Assembly: GCA_001683735.1 (NCBI GenBank)
Contig: LUGG01000001.1
Coordinates: forward strand, 2,170,001-2,234,000
Direction of reading: 5' to 3'
From: Grifola frondosa
Lineage: Eukaryota; Basidiomycota; Agaricomycetes; Polyporales; Grifolaceae
Length of the DNA stretch: 64,000 nucleotides
The stretch's first letter is position 1, and each line of letters begins with the position of its first letter. The position numbers and the translations under genes were made by a program. A model generated the notes under the pieces. The model was not told the origin of the DNA, searched no databases, and was given only the letters and a program-made list of their open reading frames with translations. Shown one piece after another: positions 34,701 to 47,347 of the stretch.

Positions 34701-37005
34701 TCAGCGGTGGGCTCCCAAGGTCTCCAGAAGGAGGTCGGCAGGATCAGTCGGGACAGTCAGAATACGCAGCGTGTTTGTATGTCCAAGACCTCCCTTCCAT
34801 CCTTGCACCGCAACAACGGCCGAGCCGGTCTGGATGATGTTCAGCTTCAAAGCGTTGCGCAGCCCGAAGCGAATACGGTTGTCGACCTACAAGAAAGAAT
34901 GATCATCGAGTTTACAATAACAAACAAGGCAAACATACATCCGTCTGCCACTGGTAAGGCTCAATGCCACGGGGCTCAGTGTACCAGAATGGATAACAGC
35001 CTCTGTGCAAGTGGATCTGACGAGCGGTTTGCTGGTTGCGCGTAACTATATATTCGACGATTAAACAAGGAATGCGCTATTGGAGCAAGATAATACGAGC
35101 CTGTGATGATGGGCACACTAGGCCTGTACTTCGAAATCAGCCGGGCGGTATTGCCACTAGTCGAGAGCACGATGATCGCGCTCGCATTTTGCTCGGATGC
35201 GGCCGCCACTGCCGCAATAGCTACAGTCTCAACCGTCTCTGTGGGGCGGGGAGTCACAGCCCTGAGTTCATCGTACAGAGGAGGGTAGCAGATCGCTGCC
35301 TCAGCGAGGAGACAAGTCTCGGCCATCATAAGCACTAAATGGACAGATGAATTACCTGTGCAATAAACGATAGATATCACGTACCTGACTGAATGGGATA
35401 GGAACCCTTGGCAGTTTCTCCAGACAACATGACACAATCAGCCCCGTCCATAACGGCGTTCGCGACGTCACTGACTTCGGCCCGAGTGGGTCTGGGGTTG
35501 TACTATACAGATGTTAGATTTCATAAAGCACGTTCAGTGACGACTAAACTTACCGTCATAGACTGTATATATGCATTCGTTAGCGATATTCTCGATGAGA
35601 TGACACTGAAAAACTCACCTCTAGCATTTGAGTAGCAACAATGACAGGCTTTCCAGCAATGTTGCACTTAGCAATCATCATCTTTTGAGCAAGGAACACC
35701 TGGCTCGCAGGAATCTCAATACCCAGATCACCACGAGCAACCATGACACCATCCGTCTCCTTCAAGATTTCGTCGAAGTTCACCACTCCCTGCTCGTTCT
35801 CGATCTTGACGACGATCTTGATATTCGCACCATCTGGGCCAAGGACTTCTCGGATATCCCTGACATCCTGGGCACGACGAATGAAGGATGCCAAAGATCA
35901 TGTCGACGCCGTTCTTGACGCCGAACCTCAGGTCCGCTTTGTCCTTTTCAGACAGTGCGGGAAGATCAACGTCGGTCTTGGGCAGGTTCACGCCTTTGCG
36001 AGAGCAGAGGGTTCCGTTATTTAGCGTACGAACGCGCACATTCTCCCCGTCGATAGAGAGTACGAGGAGGGAGAGGATGCCTAATGAATTGATTAATCCA
36101 GTGCATAGTGTATGGGGAGATTGTGCATACCATCATCAACGTATATGAGCTTTCCGGGAGCCGTGACCTTGTATAAGTTTTGCTAGTCGGCCAAAGTCAG
36201 TATTAAATTGATACCTCTAAAAGAGAGAACTCATACGTAGTCCATGTACATAACCTTATCGTCACAGATGGTTTTGTACTTCGGGTCTGCTGAAATGATA
36301 AACTCATGACCCGCTTTGATGGGGATCTAGGTGGTAGTTGTCCGTTATCATACGTCATGAGACTGCACAAAGATGAATTAACACACGTCTTTGCCGTCTC
36401 TCATCAACCCTGTGCGGATTTCAGGACCTTTCTAGTGAAATTGGGTATTCAGCATTTCTATTGGCTATTGGCTGCGAAACAGAATGACTGACGGTGTCCA
36501 AGGCAATCGCGACGGGGCGACCCTCAGGGTCCGCTACAGATGGCCACTGTTCAATATGAGAAAAGGCAATGATTATAAGGGTACTCACCTGCGACCATCT
36601 TCCTGGTGTTGTCGATGACACTCTGGTGGTACTCGTACTCTCCATGGGAAAAGTTCATGCGCACTGGACATGTCAATTGGGTCAGACACGAATAAAAAGC
36701 ACACGAAAGTTTGACACACCGATATTCACACCGGCCCGTCTCAACTCTGTCAGCTTCTCAACACTGTTGACGTTCGGTCCTAAGTGAATGGATTTGTGAG
36801 CCACAGCCGTCATCTCGATGCGATGCTGGACATACCGATGGTCGCGATGATCGAGGTCTGAGGGACGACGTCAAGGAGATTCGTCGATGGATGAGATTGC
36901 ACATACTTTGCGCAAGAACTTGGTCTCCTCCGTGGGAACCACAGCTTTTGTCGGGTCAAGAGTGGAAAACCACTGAATCCGCGAGGTGATAGCAGGTGAT
37001 GACAT
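34701..37005 (-). CDS. Pyruvate kinase, one inferred single-base insertion
   Basis: The last glycolytic enzyme, transferring phosphate from phosphoenolpyruvate to ADP. The start is [20 protein letters not shown], then [111 protein letters not shown] and [20 protein letters not shown], all hallmark blocks. The C domain runs through [20 protein letters not shown] and ends [19 protein letters not shown] at 34701. About 14 exons. At about 35890 an extra G (tttggcatcc where tttgcatcc is needed) breaks [14 protein letters not shown]. As this enzyme is normally essential and single-copy, I read it as a sequence error, but a lesion cannot be excluded. Confidence 0.92.
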
Positions 37006-37771
37006 GTTGGTTTGGGAGCTGGGGAAAGGTTGAGATGGAGTTGCTTTGGAATGGGGTTCTTATATGACTGAGCGGAGCTAAGGGGGTGATGGTACGATGG
37101 AAGGTGATGACGTTGGACCAACTCTGATTAGAGACCGCCCCAGGAGTGGAATCTGGATGCCTGCAGTTGAAGACCACGAACGTGCGGGCGCGTGCACAGA
37201 TGATTGTGTGTGGATCAAGTAGCGGATCTCCTCGAGCTCTTTCAAGATATCTGCTCGTATTTGTACCCCCACCGAGCGGAGGATCTCTCGCATCGATCTC
37301 GGCGCCCAACTGCGGTGAACGGCCCATGGCGCCTATATCGTTTTCATCGACTCTGTATGTATTCGTCCATCGACTCCATCAGCATGGTGAAAAGCCCCAC
37401 GGATACTTTGGCATAGATTCTCTGCAGCGGCAACCTGCATATTAATTAGAAAGCAAAAGGGGGCGGGCCCGATCAACCATATGGACCCGCGTTGGTCGCT
37501 GGCATCTACACTCGTCGAGTAAACATGGCTGGGAATTCTGGTGTGAGAGTGCGGACTCGGGTGCTACTGAGCGGCAGTACTACTCCATGACAACGTTATT
37601 GTTATAAGTATTGTCAACGACTCAACAGTTGAGTCAACGTCTGAGGTTGCTTCCCTGACGCGTCACGCGACGCGACGCGTTCTGTATTAGTCATGTGATT
37701 AACCGATCAGACTATTTGGGGCATTGTGGCAATCGAACAACAGCGACCCCTGCCTCCTTCAAGACTCTGCC
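37006..37771. promoter_or_regulatory. Divergent promoter between pyruvate kinase and the Myb-like gene
   Basis: About 760 bases between start codons pointing outward. Notable motifs: a 17-bp dyad at 37619-37635 (GACTCAAC, A, GTTGAGTC) whose right arm contains TGAGTCA (37630-37636), the AP-1/Gcn4 core, and two ACGCGT boxes at 37658-37663 and 37675-37680 within an ACGCG-rich string. ORFs in the stretch have no domain. Confidence 0.6.
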
Positions 37772-39726
37772 ATGCATCCCAATCACGTTCCTGGGGAAAA
37801 CTCCGCGACGAACTCTTCCAATTCTGCGGCTGCTCTATCTCAATATCTTGCTATGCAATCTCAGCTGTCGGCCACTGCCTACCAGAACCAGTTTGCTGCG
37901 GTTGGACAAACGCAGCAGGCGATTCCTATCCCGAACCATAATCCCATCTTCCAGCAGCAGTCTTTTCCCGCACAGGGCACCAGTATGATGCACAACTTTC
38001 AACAGCCGCAGCCGAATCCTGTGTTCAGTCCAGCGATGTTTTCTGTTCAGATGTTAAATGATGTCATCAGGATGAGCCTGGTTGCTGTTGGGAGTCTTCC
38101 GGACGATGAAGAACGCCTGTTGCACGCGCTGCGTAAGAGTAAAGCTGATGGTCAGACCTATCGACATGCTTTGGATTCATTACACGGCGTGAGGACCATG
38201 ACAATTTCTCCTCTCTTTTGAGCTGACTTCATGTGGTGTTGTAGGTCAATAATCATAGTGCTTCAGGTTCGAGCCGATTTTCTATCTCATACAAACTGAA
38301 TATTAAATTTTTAGCGTACCTCTTTGCAGGCTGGAAAGACTATTTTTTAGATCATCTCCCGCGCCTCTATGAGGCCGTTGAGTCATCTGCTGGGCGTGTC
38401 AAAGAAACTAGGCCACCCGCTGTTCGTTGCGGTTCATCATCAACTTCACCAGGAGCGATACATCTTGTACCTAACGTTCCTCGTCACCACAAAGGTGAGG
38501 ATCACAAGGCGCAACCTCAATCTGTGCCTTCCAATTCAGCTTCACGCCACCATCGTCCCCACCATTCTGCCGTTTCTGTCCAAATTCCCATGTCCTCGAA
38601 GCATGGGAGGAAGACAACAAAAGAAGAAATGCCCAGACCTGTCGAGAAGAAATCCCAGAAGAATACTAAAAAGGGGCATCGGTCGACGCTTAATTCTCTG
38701 CCAGACTTTGTTAGTCTGTATCCAAACTATGCTGAAGTGCGAATACCCACTCCACCGCTGCGCGAACCAACACCGCCTACCCGTATCGAACAAAGCGCGA
38801 GGGGGTGCAGGTTTACTGATGGGGACAAGACGTTTCTGATCCAATGGATTCAATGGAGATTAAAAGCGGACCCCACTTTGACGAAGGCGGAACTTTGTGA
38901 AGAGATGGCATCGAAGGTGAGTGCCAAGACTTGAAATGATGCTCTCACTCATTGTTCATAATAATAATTAACTATCAGGTGCCTCATCATTCATCATCCT
39001 CATGGGCAAGCTATTGGACGCGTCATGATACTCTACCTGATAAAATTTTGGCTAATGCCAATAATGGTGAATCTCTTGAGGGCAATTTTTCAGAGACATC
39101 CGAGGAGGCGTCGAATCTTGACGATCATGACGACTCGGTGGCTAGCGCGGATGATGTCAGCTGCTTCAGAACTCAATCAGAGGATTCCAGTGGTGATGAA
39201 AGTACTTGGTCAGATGCCGGTGAGGATGACACGGAGAGCGAAACCGCTGTCGCTGCAGGACCGGTAATGAGGCTTAAAGTCAGTGACAACGACCTGCACA
39301 AGATCGCGCAGTACGTATGTTCGGTCAAGAACTGGGAGAACCTCCGTCGGCTAGAGAAATGGACTCCATTTAGTGCACTCGTGAGTAACGCTGACTGGTC
39401 GTCGACTCTCATGCCTCAATATGTATTTGCTCCTAGCACCCGGAACGTTCGTGGCAGGCTTGGGCGAAAGTCCATCAAAATCATCTTGAAGGTTTGACAT
39501 TTTGCTTATACTGCTGAGGGCTTTGACAAAACGATTATACCTGACAGCAATTGACCGTTTGGTTCACAAGTATCGGCGGAGATCCGAAAAGGACAGAGAG
39601 CATGCTTCGGATGACCCAACTCTTCCTGCCGCGTTCAAGCGGAAGGCGGTACACATTTCTGCGACGACGGGCAATGATGTCGACTCCCACAACAGTAAGC
39701 GTCGAAAGGCCAGTTTAGATGTGTAG
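37772..39726 (+). CDS. Nuclear protein with a Myb/SANT-like domain
   Basis: The start MHPNHVPGENSATNSSNSAA is followed by a Gln/Asn-rich low-complexity region. Then come RMSLVAVGSLPDDEERLLHA, a basic Ser/Pro stretch with KKSQKNTKKGHRS (likely nuclear localisation) and a Myb/SANT-like unit: GCRFTDGDKTFLIQWIQWRL, ADPTLTKAELCEEMASKVPH, then SSWASYWTRHDTLPDKILAN. An acidic Ser/Asp/Glu segment follows, then a second helical block LHKIAQYVCSVKNWENLRRL. The C-terminus is basic (KRRKASLDV). The helix spacing recalls the Rap1-type Myb, but the evidence is too thin to call a telomere protein. The start at 37772 follows an in-frame stop upstream. Confidence 0.65.
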
Positions 39727-40030
39727 TGTTTTGATTAGACTTCTTCCCTTCCTTTCGACTGCTTGCTTATTGTATCGACGATCTTGCTCATTATATCCAC
39801 TTTTAACGTTGCTGTTATACGAGTGCATTCGATTGAGGATATAATTTCTTGCGAGGCGATTGAAACTGTACTGAAACTGCCGAATCCGAAGTGTTCACGG
39901 TTCAGGTAGCCAAGCTACCGGGCACGTGGCTCTGGATCGATGCAAGTTCGCAACTCATACCAGGTTTCTCTCCGACAACCATCTGCCTTGATTTCCCACC
40001 TTCTCCTTACTACCCAACTCAGACCCTATC
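39727..40030. promoter_or_regulatory. Upstream region of the Rab GDI gene
   Basis: About 300 bases: the 3' flank of the Myb-like gene and a CT-containing leader before the GDI ATG at 40031. No further feature. Confidence 0.45.
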
Positions 40031-41720
40031 ATGGATGAAGAATACGATGTATTGTTTTTGTTAGTTCTGTTGACGCGAGCTATGAGATAACCACCATGCA
40101 CAGGTCATTGTCCTCGGTACCGGATTGACCGAATGTATCCTCTCAGGGTTGCTCTCCGTTGAGGGCAAGAAGGTCCTTCATATGGACCGCAATGACTACT
40201 ACGGCGGCGATAGTGCGAGTCTGAACCTCACCCAGGTAAGCACTGTCGACCCTTCCTGTAATGGATGATCGTTGACCATCAGAATCTGACAGCTCTACCG
40301 TAAATTCAGACCAGACCAGAGCCCGGTTGCAGAGTTGGGACGAGACCGTGATTATGCCCTTGACCTTATACCCAAGTTCATCATCGCATCTGGCGAACTT
40401 ACTCGCATCCTCGTACACACCGACGTCACGAGGTATCTCGAGTTCAAACAGATCGCTGGCAGCTTTGTCTATCGCGATGGCAGGATATCCAAGGTCCCCA
40501 GTACGGAAATGGAGGCAGTGAGGAGTCCGCTCATGGGCCTGTTTGAGAAGCGGAGAGCGAAGAAGTTCTTCGAGTTCTTGCAGTCATGGAGGGACGATGA
40601 TCCCGCTACCCACCAAGGTGGATGAAATTCCAAACTTTGTATAGGATATGCTCATCTGATATGTTGTGGATCGTAGGCATCGACCTGGACAAGGACACGA
40701 TGAAGGATATCTATGAGAAGTTCGGCCTCGAACCTGGTACCCAGGATTTCATCGGTCATGCGATGGCCCTCTATTTAGATGACGAGTAAGATATCTCTTT
40801 AACGAAACTGCCAATGTTATTGATTCAGCACTCTGCAGTTATAAGACCAAGACTGCCCGAGAAGCATATGAGCGCATCATCCTCTACACGTCATCCATGG
40901 CGCGTTACGGCAAGTCACCCTACATCTACCCTCTTTACGGACTTGGCGAGCTGCCTCAATCATTTGCACGTCTGAGCGCCATCTATGGTGGAACTTACAT
41001 GCTTGACAAGCCCATCGATGAGATTGTCACTGATGCCGATGGCCAATTCACTGGCGTTCGGAGCGGTGGTGAGACCGTGAAGGCAAAGCAAGTCATCGGC
41101 GATCCAAGCTACTTTGGAGCAGGAGAGTCGGCTGATGGCGGCAAGGTGCGCGTTATCGAGGAAGGCAAAGTCGTCCGGGCAATTTGTATCCTTAAACACA
41201 CAATCCCGGGTACCGACGACTCGGATAGCGTGCAGATCATCATCCCTCAGAACCAAGTCGGCAGGCGGAACGGTTCGTTACGCTACTGTGAATGTGTTCG
41301 ATGATCAGTGATCTAATTGTTGTTGCTCAGATATTTACATCGCCATGGTGTCCTCTACGCACAACGTTTGCGCAAAGGATGTTTACATTGCCATTGTCAG
41401 TACAATCGTAGAGACGGATAGGCCTGAGCAAGAAATTATTCCCGGCCTCCAGCTTCTCGGCCCTATTTACGACAAGTAAGAGTTCTTTCTGCCAGCCATC
41501 GTGCGCATATAATGACCGTACAATATCTAGGTTCGTCTCAGTCTCCTCACTATATACGCCCACCGCGAATGGCGTATCCGACAACATCTTCATCACTCGC
41601 TCTTATGATGCGACCTCTCACTTTGAGACGGTTGTTGAGGAAGTTCAGGACGTTTGGAAGAGAGTCATGGGTGGCAAAGAACTCGTGCTTAAGAAGAGGG
41701 AAGTCGAGGTAGAGGCTTAG
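40031..41720 (+). CDS. GDI1: Rab GDP-dissociation inhibitor
   Basis: A cytosolic chaperone that extracts GDP-bound, prenylated Rab GTPases from membranes and recycles them. The first exon is just MDEEYD (40031-40048). The next completes [20 protein letters not shown], then [20 protein letters not shown], the FAD-like dinucleotide fold conserved with REP/CHM proteins. Further blocks are [60 protein letters not shown] and [17 protein letters not shown], which together form the Rab-binding platform. The C-terminus is [20 protein letters not shown], then [13 protein letters not shown] at 41720. About 450 residues, the normal length, with a clean frame. Confidence 0.96.
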
Positions 41721-41900
41721 GTGCACTAATAGATCATATATAATCCTTCAATTTTCTCCTGTTACCGGTCTTCAGCGTTTTCAGCTCGTGTATACTGCAG
41801 CCCTCAGATTACAGATTTAGCAAGAACAATCACTGTATTCGTCCTCAATGCGCATCTCCTAATTCATTTCACATGCCATGTATCCACGACATCGACGCTC

Positions 41901-44900
41901 TCAGAAGAATGCATTCATATCGAACTCGGGGACTTTTACATCCTGTTTGGCGGACTTCATCAAGCTCCCGATGCCGGCCTTCCTTGCAACAAGGTCCCCT
42001 TCTTCCCTGAATTCTTCTCCTATACTACTCGTGGGCGAGAGTCCCTTTATAGGTGATAGCGTAGGCGAGGCTCTTCGCGTAGGCGGGGCTGTTGTAACAT
42101 CTACATCGATCAAGATTGAAGACCTGCGACGAAGTGCGGGTTCGAGGGCAAATCGCGTGGAGATGGGACTTGGCGGCCGTTGGAACAGAGAACCATCATG
42201 AGCAACGGTCGATGGCCGCTGGAACGACCAGGAGCGAACAAGGTCAAGAGCTAGTACATGACAACCTGGAAGACAATCAGCGATGCCATGGACGCGTCAC
42301 AGAATAGACTCACCCATCCTACAGAATACACGTGCGATTTGAAGGACAAAGTTAAATTCCGTGCGACCCGATATTTCGCTGGTTCCCTGGGCGGTTTGCA
42401 GTGTCTTCGACTTCAGCTGGGAGAAAAGCAATGCCAAACTAGGATCGTCATAGTGGGGATCACCGATTTCCGTGATCGGCACATCCAATGCAACGGCGAT
42501 GTCTTGGAGTGGGGTCTTTCCACAGCTTTATCAGCTCATTACATAGTCGGGAGGGCTTGAATTTGCTTACAACCAGTATTCGCACAGCAAGATCACGTCT
42601 TCGCAGCAGCCAGAATGCCCAGCTTGCCAACCACCTGTTGCCGTCTTTAAATGCTGTAGGTAGTACAGTGTTGTTCAAGATATCGTCAAGCACAGGACCG
42701 TCGTCCCCTTGTTCCACGACGCGTGCAATGGCAACAGCTAGCTGGAAGTCCGACAGATTCTTGATACAGACATTGACAGCATCTTTCAGACTTCCTCCTA
42801 GAAGGAAAAATGCTGCCGCATATTCTGATGTATATTTCAGTGATTTTGACAGTCTTAACCTGGTGGGAGTTTCCTTACTGAATCGCCGTTTGCTCAGCAG
42901 TGCGAATGCGTTCTTGAGAGCTGCCGTGCGCCAGCGAGGTTGACTAAAATCGTTATTGAGGAACTTCAGCATGAGCTGTTGTTCCTTATGCCATGCAGCT
43001 TGTCTCCAAAGTCCTTGAACGAGCTTGACTTTCCCCAATGCAAAATAGAACAGACTACATGCTGTGGGATCGCGGTTATCCCGGGCCATATATTCGTTGC
43101 GAGCAACGACTTCCATATGTGCTTTCTAAGATATTGAAGTATTTAGTTCATTCTGACAAGGATGATACAATTATGCAAGTACAAACCAGTGATTCCCCAG
43201 AATGCAGCCAAAGGAAAACACCCAGAGCTCGTGCATCCGTCCAGCACATTTTGCCGCCACAAGCTGCAATGGACGTGGAGAGGAGCAGCTCTTGACTTTC
43301 ACTGTGGAAAGCCCAGATGATGTCACGATAACGCAAGCGTTCGCGTCTAGTCAGCTGGGCCGTTGCAATTGCACCGTTTGAGGCAGGCGTGCTTGGCTCG
43401 GACGCAAGGTGGTTCAGGATATAGAATCCACGCATGGAAATAACGTAGCGCAAGCCATTGGAGTCTAGAGCGCGGCGTTGCTCCTCGATCTACAAAATAA
43501 AATGAGTAGAGCTGCGCTACCACCGGGCGCATACGTACCTCCACTGTTGTCTGTATGAGCACAAGTAATGATGCATGCTCCTTCGGTGTCAGATGGGGTA
43601 GGGGTTTCTCCTCCAGCCGTTCCATGAGGCGTTCAACCAATGAACGAGAAAACTGTTCGTCGGTCGACCTGTAATGATAGATCAATTAGTATCACAAAGG
43701 GATGTGTATGGACTGTCCCACTCTTCAGGAACCTCTGGGACACTGAATAGAACAGAATATCTCGGCCTATGCGGCATGTGAATCTGACCAGATGAGTATT
43801 TAGGGTCCAAAGGAGTAATGTAGGGAACATCACCAATAACGCACCGCCCTGGCTGCTTCATCCTTCTGAAGGAAAGACTCAAGAGGGACACCTTTCCATT
43901 CTCTGGGCTCAAACCTGACTCCAAGTTCTTGGCAAGGTTAACAATTATATTCTTGACAAGCTCTATTTTCTCTGCCAAAACAATGAATCATTTTATCAGG
44001 GACCTAACAGGTGAACTCACCCCATAAGAGGCATTGTAGAATCATTTGAGGATGATAGTCATCTAAAGGTCCATTATGTCGAGCGACATGTTCGAAAAGG
44101 CTCTCTGGTGGATTATCATCCGCAGCAGAAATTTTCGGCTGGCCGAAGAGACACATAAGGCGTCCCGCGCCGACAAGCAACGTCCCCGAGCGAGCCAAAT
44201 CGAGTCACTGATGGGATGTGGAATCATTCTGCATAGGTGACAAGAAGTTCCAGGTTACGAATGAGTGAGATACGATGAAGTGTATTGAACACAGAGCCTG
44301 CGTACCCGGCAATGTCAATTTTCCAGCATAACCCCCATCCGGGCGTTTCGTCGAAGTAGGTCATGCGCTGCTGACACAAGAGCTCGACGCGGTGCGCGAA
44401 GCCTACCGCTAGGATTGACTGGTTGTCTGGAGTGGCACTCCAATCAAGGTCGTTGACAGGATCGGAAGCGCTAAGAAATATACGGGTTTATTATCCGGGA
44501 AAATGTAGTGGAGACTTAACTTACTTGAGTATTTGGCGATACTCAAGTCCTGACGCAAATTCCGACTCTTTCGAATCCCATATGGTTAGTTCATCGCCCT
44601 CCGAGCCCGACACAACTACGTGAATAGTCAGGACTGGATCAAACGCCCTGATAGGAATAAACAGCGCACCCAATACAGATTTCTTTGCTGAGCTACATCC
44701 CGCCATCCTTAGGCCGGTACGACCCGTCCTCACTCTTCCCGTACACTGCCAATGTACCTTCGCCTTAGCATTTCTACAGTTTTTACTGGATATATTGTTT
44801 TCCCCCGCTCAGGTACCCAGAACGCAAGTTCTCCTTCCTCGGATACACTTAACAGTACATCGTGTGCATCTGATGTACTGTGTATGCCATTTCCATAATG

Positions 44901-46982
44901 ACCGCTCCACGCCATCGGGTCGACGGGAAGAATGAGCTTCGGCGGCCTCGAGAGAGGCAGGGATACGTTTGAAAGCAGCACGAACGATGGGCTGTCAGGA
45001 GAGAGCGAGAGCGAGAAGACGAGGACAGTATGTGAGGTGGTGATACCGACTATAGCAGGTTGCATACTGTAGCGAGTAGAGGGGAGCGAAAACAGAGACA
45101 GAATCGGAGGAATGGTTAACGAGACCGGCGGAGTCGAATGAAGGGTGAGGGTAGACGACGAATATGTAACGAAATGCTTTCCTGTAAATTCATGCACATG
45201 AAATGTTAGTTCCTATTCTTTAAGCGGCATGAACACGTACCGCCTCCGAGCACAACCAGGTGCTCAGCCGCGGCCTGCCCATTTGCCTTCCATCTACCAC
45301 GTCGCACCAGTTTTGATCTTGCACCCACGCCCCACGTCTCTCCGCTACCATCTGCCCTCAACACACCGACACCCTCGCCATCGGGAGTACGCACGAAACG
45401 CATAATCTCTGAACGCACCTCCTCCGCATCAATAGGACGCTGCTCGATGCCTCGTGCAAGCAATTTGAGCCCGTCCGCGCGAGCATCGAAGAAAGGGAGA
45501 GGCGCAAGCTCATAAGACGCGAGCGGAGGCGAGGTCACAAGCAAGAGTGAACCACGGTCTGGATTTGGCAGAACATATAAATGCTCTGGGGGGCCCCGGA
45601 GAACGGCGGGCGCGGACTGAAGGAGAGTGAATTGCTTCAGGAGTGTCGGGGGACGTCGGTCTATGTTCTGCACGTCGTAAGAACAAGGAGAAAGGAGTAA
45701 GACCGGTCAGCTACATACGGCAATTGCTTGAACAACAAGAGAGCCATCTCCGAGCACACGCAGGAAGAGATCCCAACCCTCTTCTGTGATTTCGCGCATG
45801 CGGCGCCCGCGCGTCTTCTTCTGTGGTTTGTGCGCCATCCAGGACGTGCGAAAGTACAGTGCTCATGATCTCCCTGTCAAGCCAGAACACGCTGGATGTC
45901 GACATTTGGGAGGCAATGGAAAATGGGAGGGAAGAGAAAGGGTCAAGGGCGGCGTGTAGTTGGACATGTCGCGGAGCATCAAGAACAGGTAGGAATATTC
46001 GTAGAGTCGCATCGGAAGTTATTGTATACAGAATGAGCTCATCTCTATCGGGCAAGTCTGCATATGGGCAACGAAAGTGGAACAATATGGCATACCTGCT
46101 AGAAGCTTGGGAACTGCGCCACATGATATCTGTAACAGGAGCGGGTGGGGGATATCTTGAGTTTGACGACCCGAAGTGGTCGAATATATTCGCACAACAT
46201 TATTATGCTGGAAAGAGAATTGCTGTATCTTCGGTGCTCGATAGACGTATGTTACGCACCATAGAAGTAGTAGAAATATACATGAGGGACGGCGAGAAGC
46301 GCACACGAGATAGTGTGATGACACTGCTCGGGGAATGATAAATGCATATACATGGTTCGGTATGAGAATGGTGAGCATACGGATAAGTCCACTTCTGTGA
46401 CCATGTGGGTAAGTCGTTCTCTAGAATTAGAGTGTATACGGATAGACTAGATCGCGTGCCAACAGCAAGGAGACCTGTGAACAGTGAGGTGCGCGATTCT
46501 CATAGAGTGTGCGTTAGGGAATTACCGGATTTGCAGCCAAGTGCAGTAACATGTTGGTCTTCAGGCAAAAGAAGTGATGAATGAATTCGCCATGAGTCGT
46601 TCTGGGCACTTGACAGATTCCATGCAGCAACACGATGGCCCATGGAGGCGACCACCTGCTTGGTGTTAAATGAATGCCACGGTGAACATTCGATTCGCCT
46701 ACCAGCTTCATACCAGGGTCGATGGAAAGACATTGGATGGGGTCATTGAGGTGGCGGGTTGCAGGGAAGAGCTCCCAAAAGGCCAGCGCGCGGATAAATG
46801 TTAATGTCCGTGAGTTGAGAACAATTATCGAGTCAGAAGAAGGATAGAGCTTGATGATGAATTAGGACGTGGTGAGTGGTGAAGAGTAGGCAAACACTTG
46901 CCAGCAATATCTCGCGAGGCAGCGCGAGAAAGTGGAGGCTCGAGGTGGGGCAGCCAGTGTATGTGTGGAGAAGTTCGAGCAT
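41901..46982 (-). CDS. RAV1: RAVE complex subunit RAV1 (V-ATPase assembly, rabconnectin-3-like)
   Basis: RAV1 drives glucose-regulated reassembly of vacuolar V1 onto Vo. The start MLELLHTYTGCPTSSLHFLA joins across a GC-AG intron (46901-46850) to LYPSSDSIIVLNSRTLTFIR and GMKLVVASMGHRVAAWNLSS, part of an N-terminal WD-repeat propeller. The middle carries further beta-strand repeats (for example WVPERGKTIYPVKTVEMLRR). The conserved RAVE C-terminal domain is seen as DPTACSLFYFALGKVKLVQG, QAAWHKEQQLMLKFLNNDF, LSKRRFSKETPTRLRLSKSL, YAAAFFLLGGSLKDAVNVCI, KNLSDFQLAVAIARVVEQGD and SWAFWLLRRRDLAVRIL. It ends KVPEFDMNAFF-stop at 41901. At least 15 exons; the ones checked join in frame. Confidence 0.87.
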
Positions 46983-47347
46983 TTCCGGAATCTGGGAAGT
47001 ATATTATGGTACTTGGAAATGGTGGAAGAGGCGAGAATATAATCAAGACATCATACTCGAGCAGAGGTGCAAGTTTACGGGCCTCAAGTTAAGCGCTAGA
47101 TTGGATACAGCACGTGATTATTCCACACGTGGCATACACGTGGTTAGTGGAACGTCATGTCTACTTACTCGGAGTTGCTTAACGGTACCCGCAGCACACA
47201 GACCGCAACCTCTCCCTGCGCATGCATATCCTCTCTCCCTCCTAGTCTAACTCTTTCCCTCCTAGTCTAACTCTTTCCCTCCCTCTCTATACCTCTCTGA
47301 GGCATTAATTATTCTAGATCCTCTAGCTTTCCTGCTCTCCTTTAGCA
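46983..47347. promoter_or_regulatory. Divergent promoter of RAV1 and the FAS1 gene with three CACGTG boxes
   Basis: Three perfect CACGTG E-boxes lie at 47111-47116, 47126-47131 and 47137-47142. Nearer the FAS1 gene is a pyrimidine-rich leader containing a direct repeat of a 20-bp unit (47241-47260 and 47261-47280). No coding feature. Confidence 0.7.
47241..47280 (+). repeat. Tandem duplication of a 20-bp pyrimidine-rich unit
   Basis: Two exact, adjacent copies of cctagtctaactctttccct. Partial similarity continues on both sides (tccct). It lies about 70 bp upstream of the FAS1 gene start. Confidence 0.95.
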
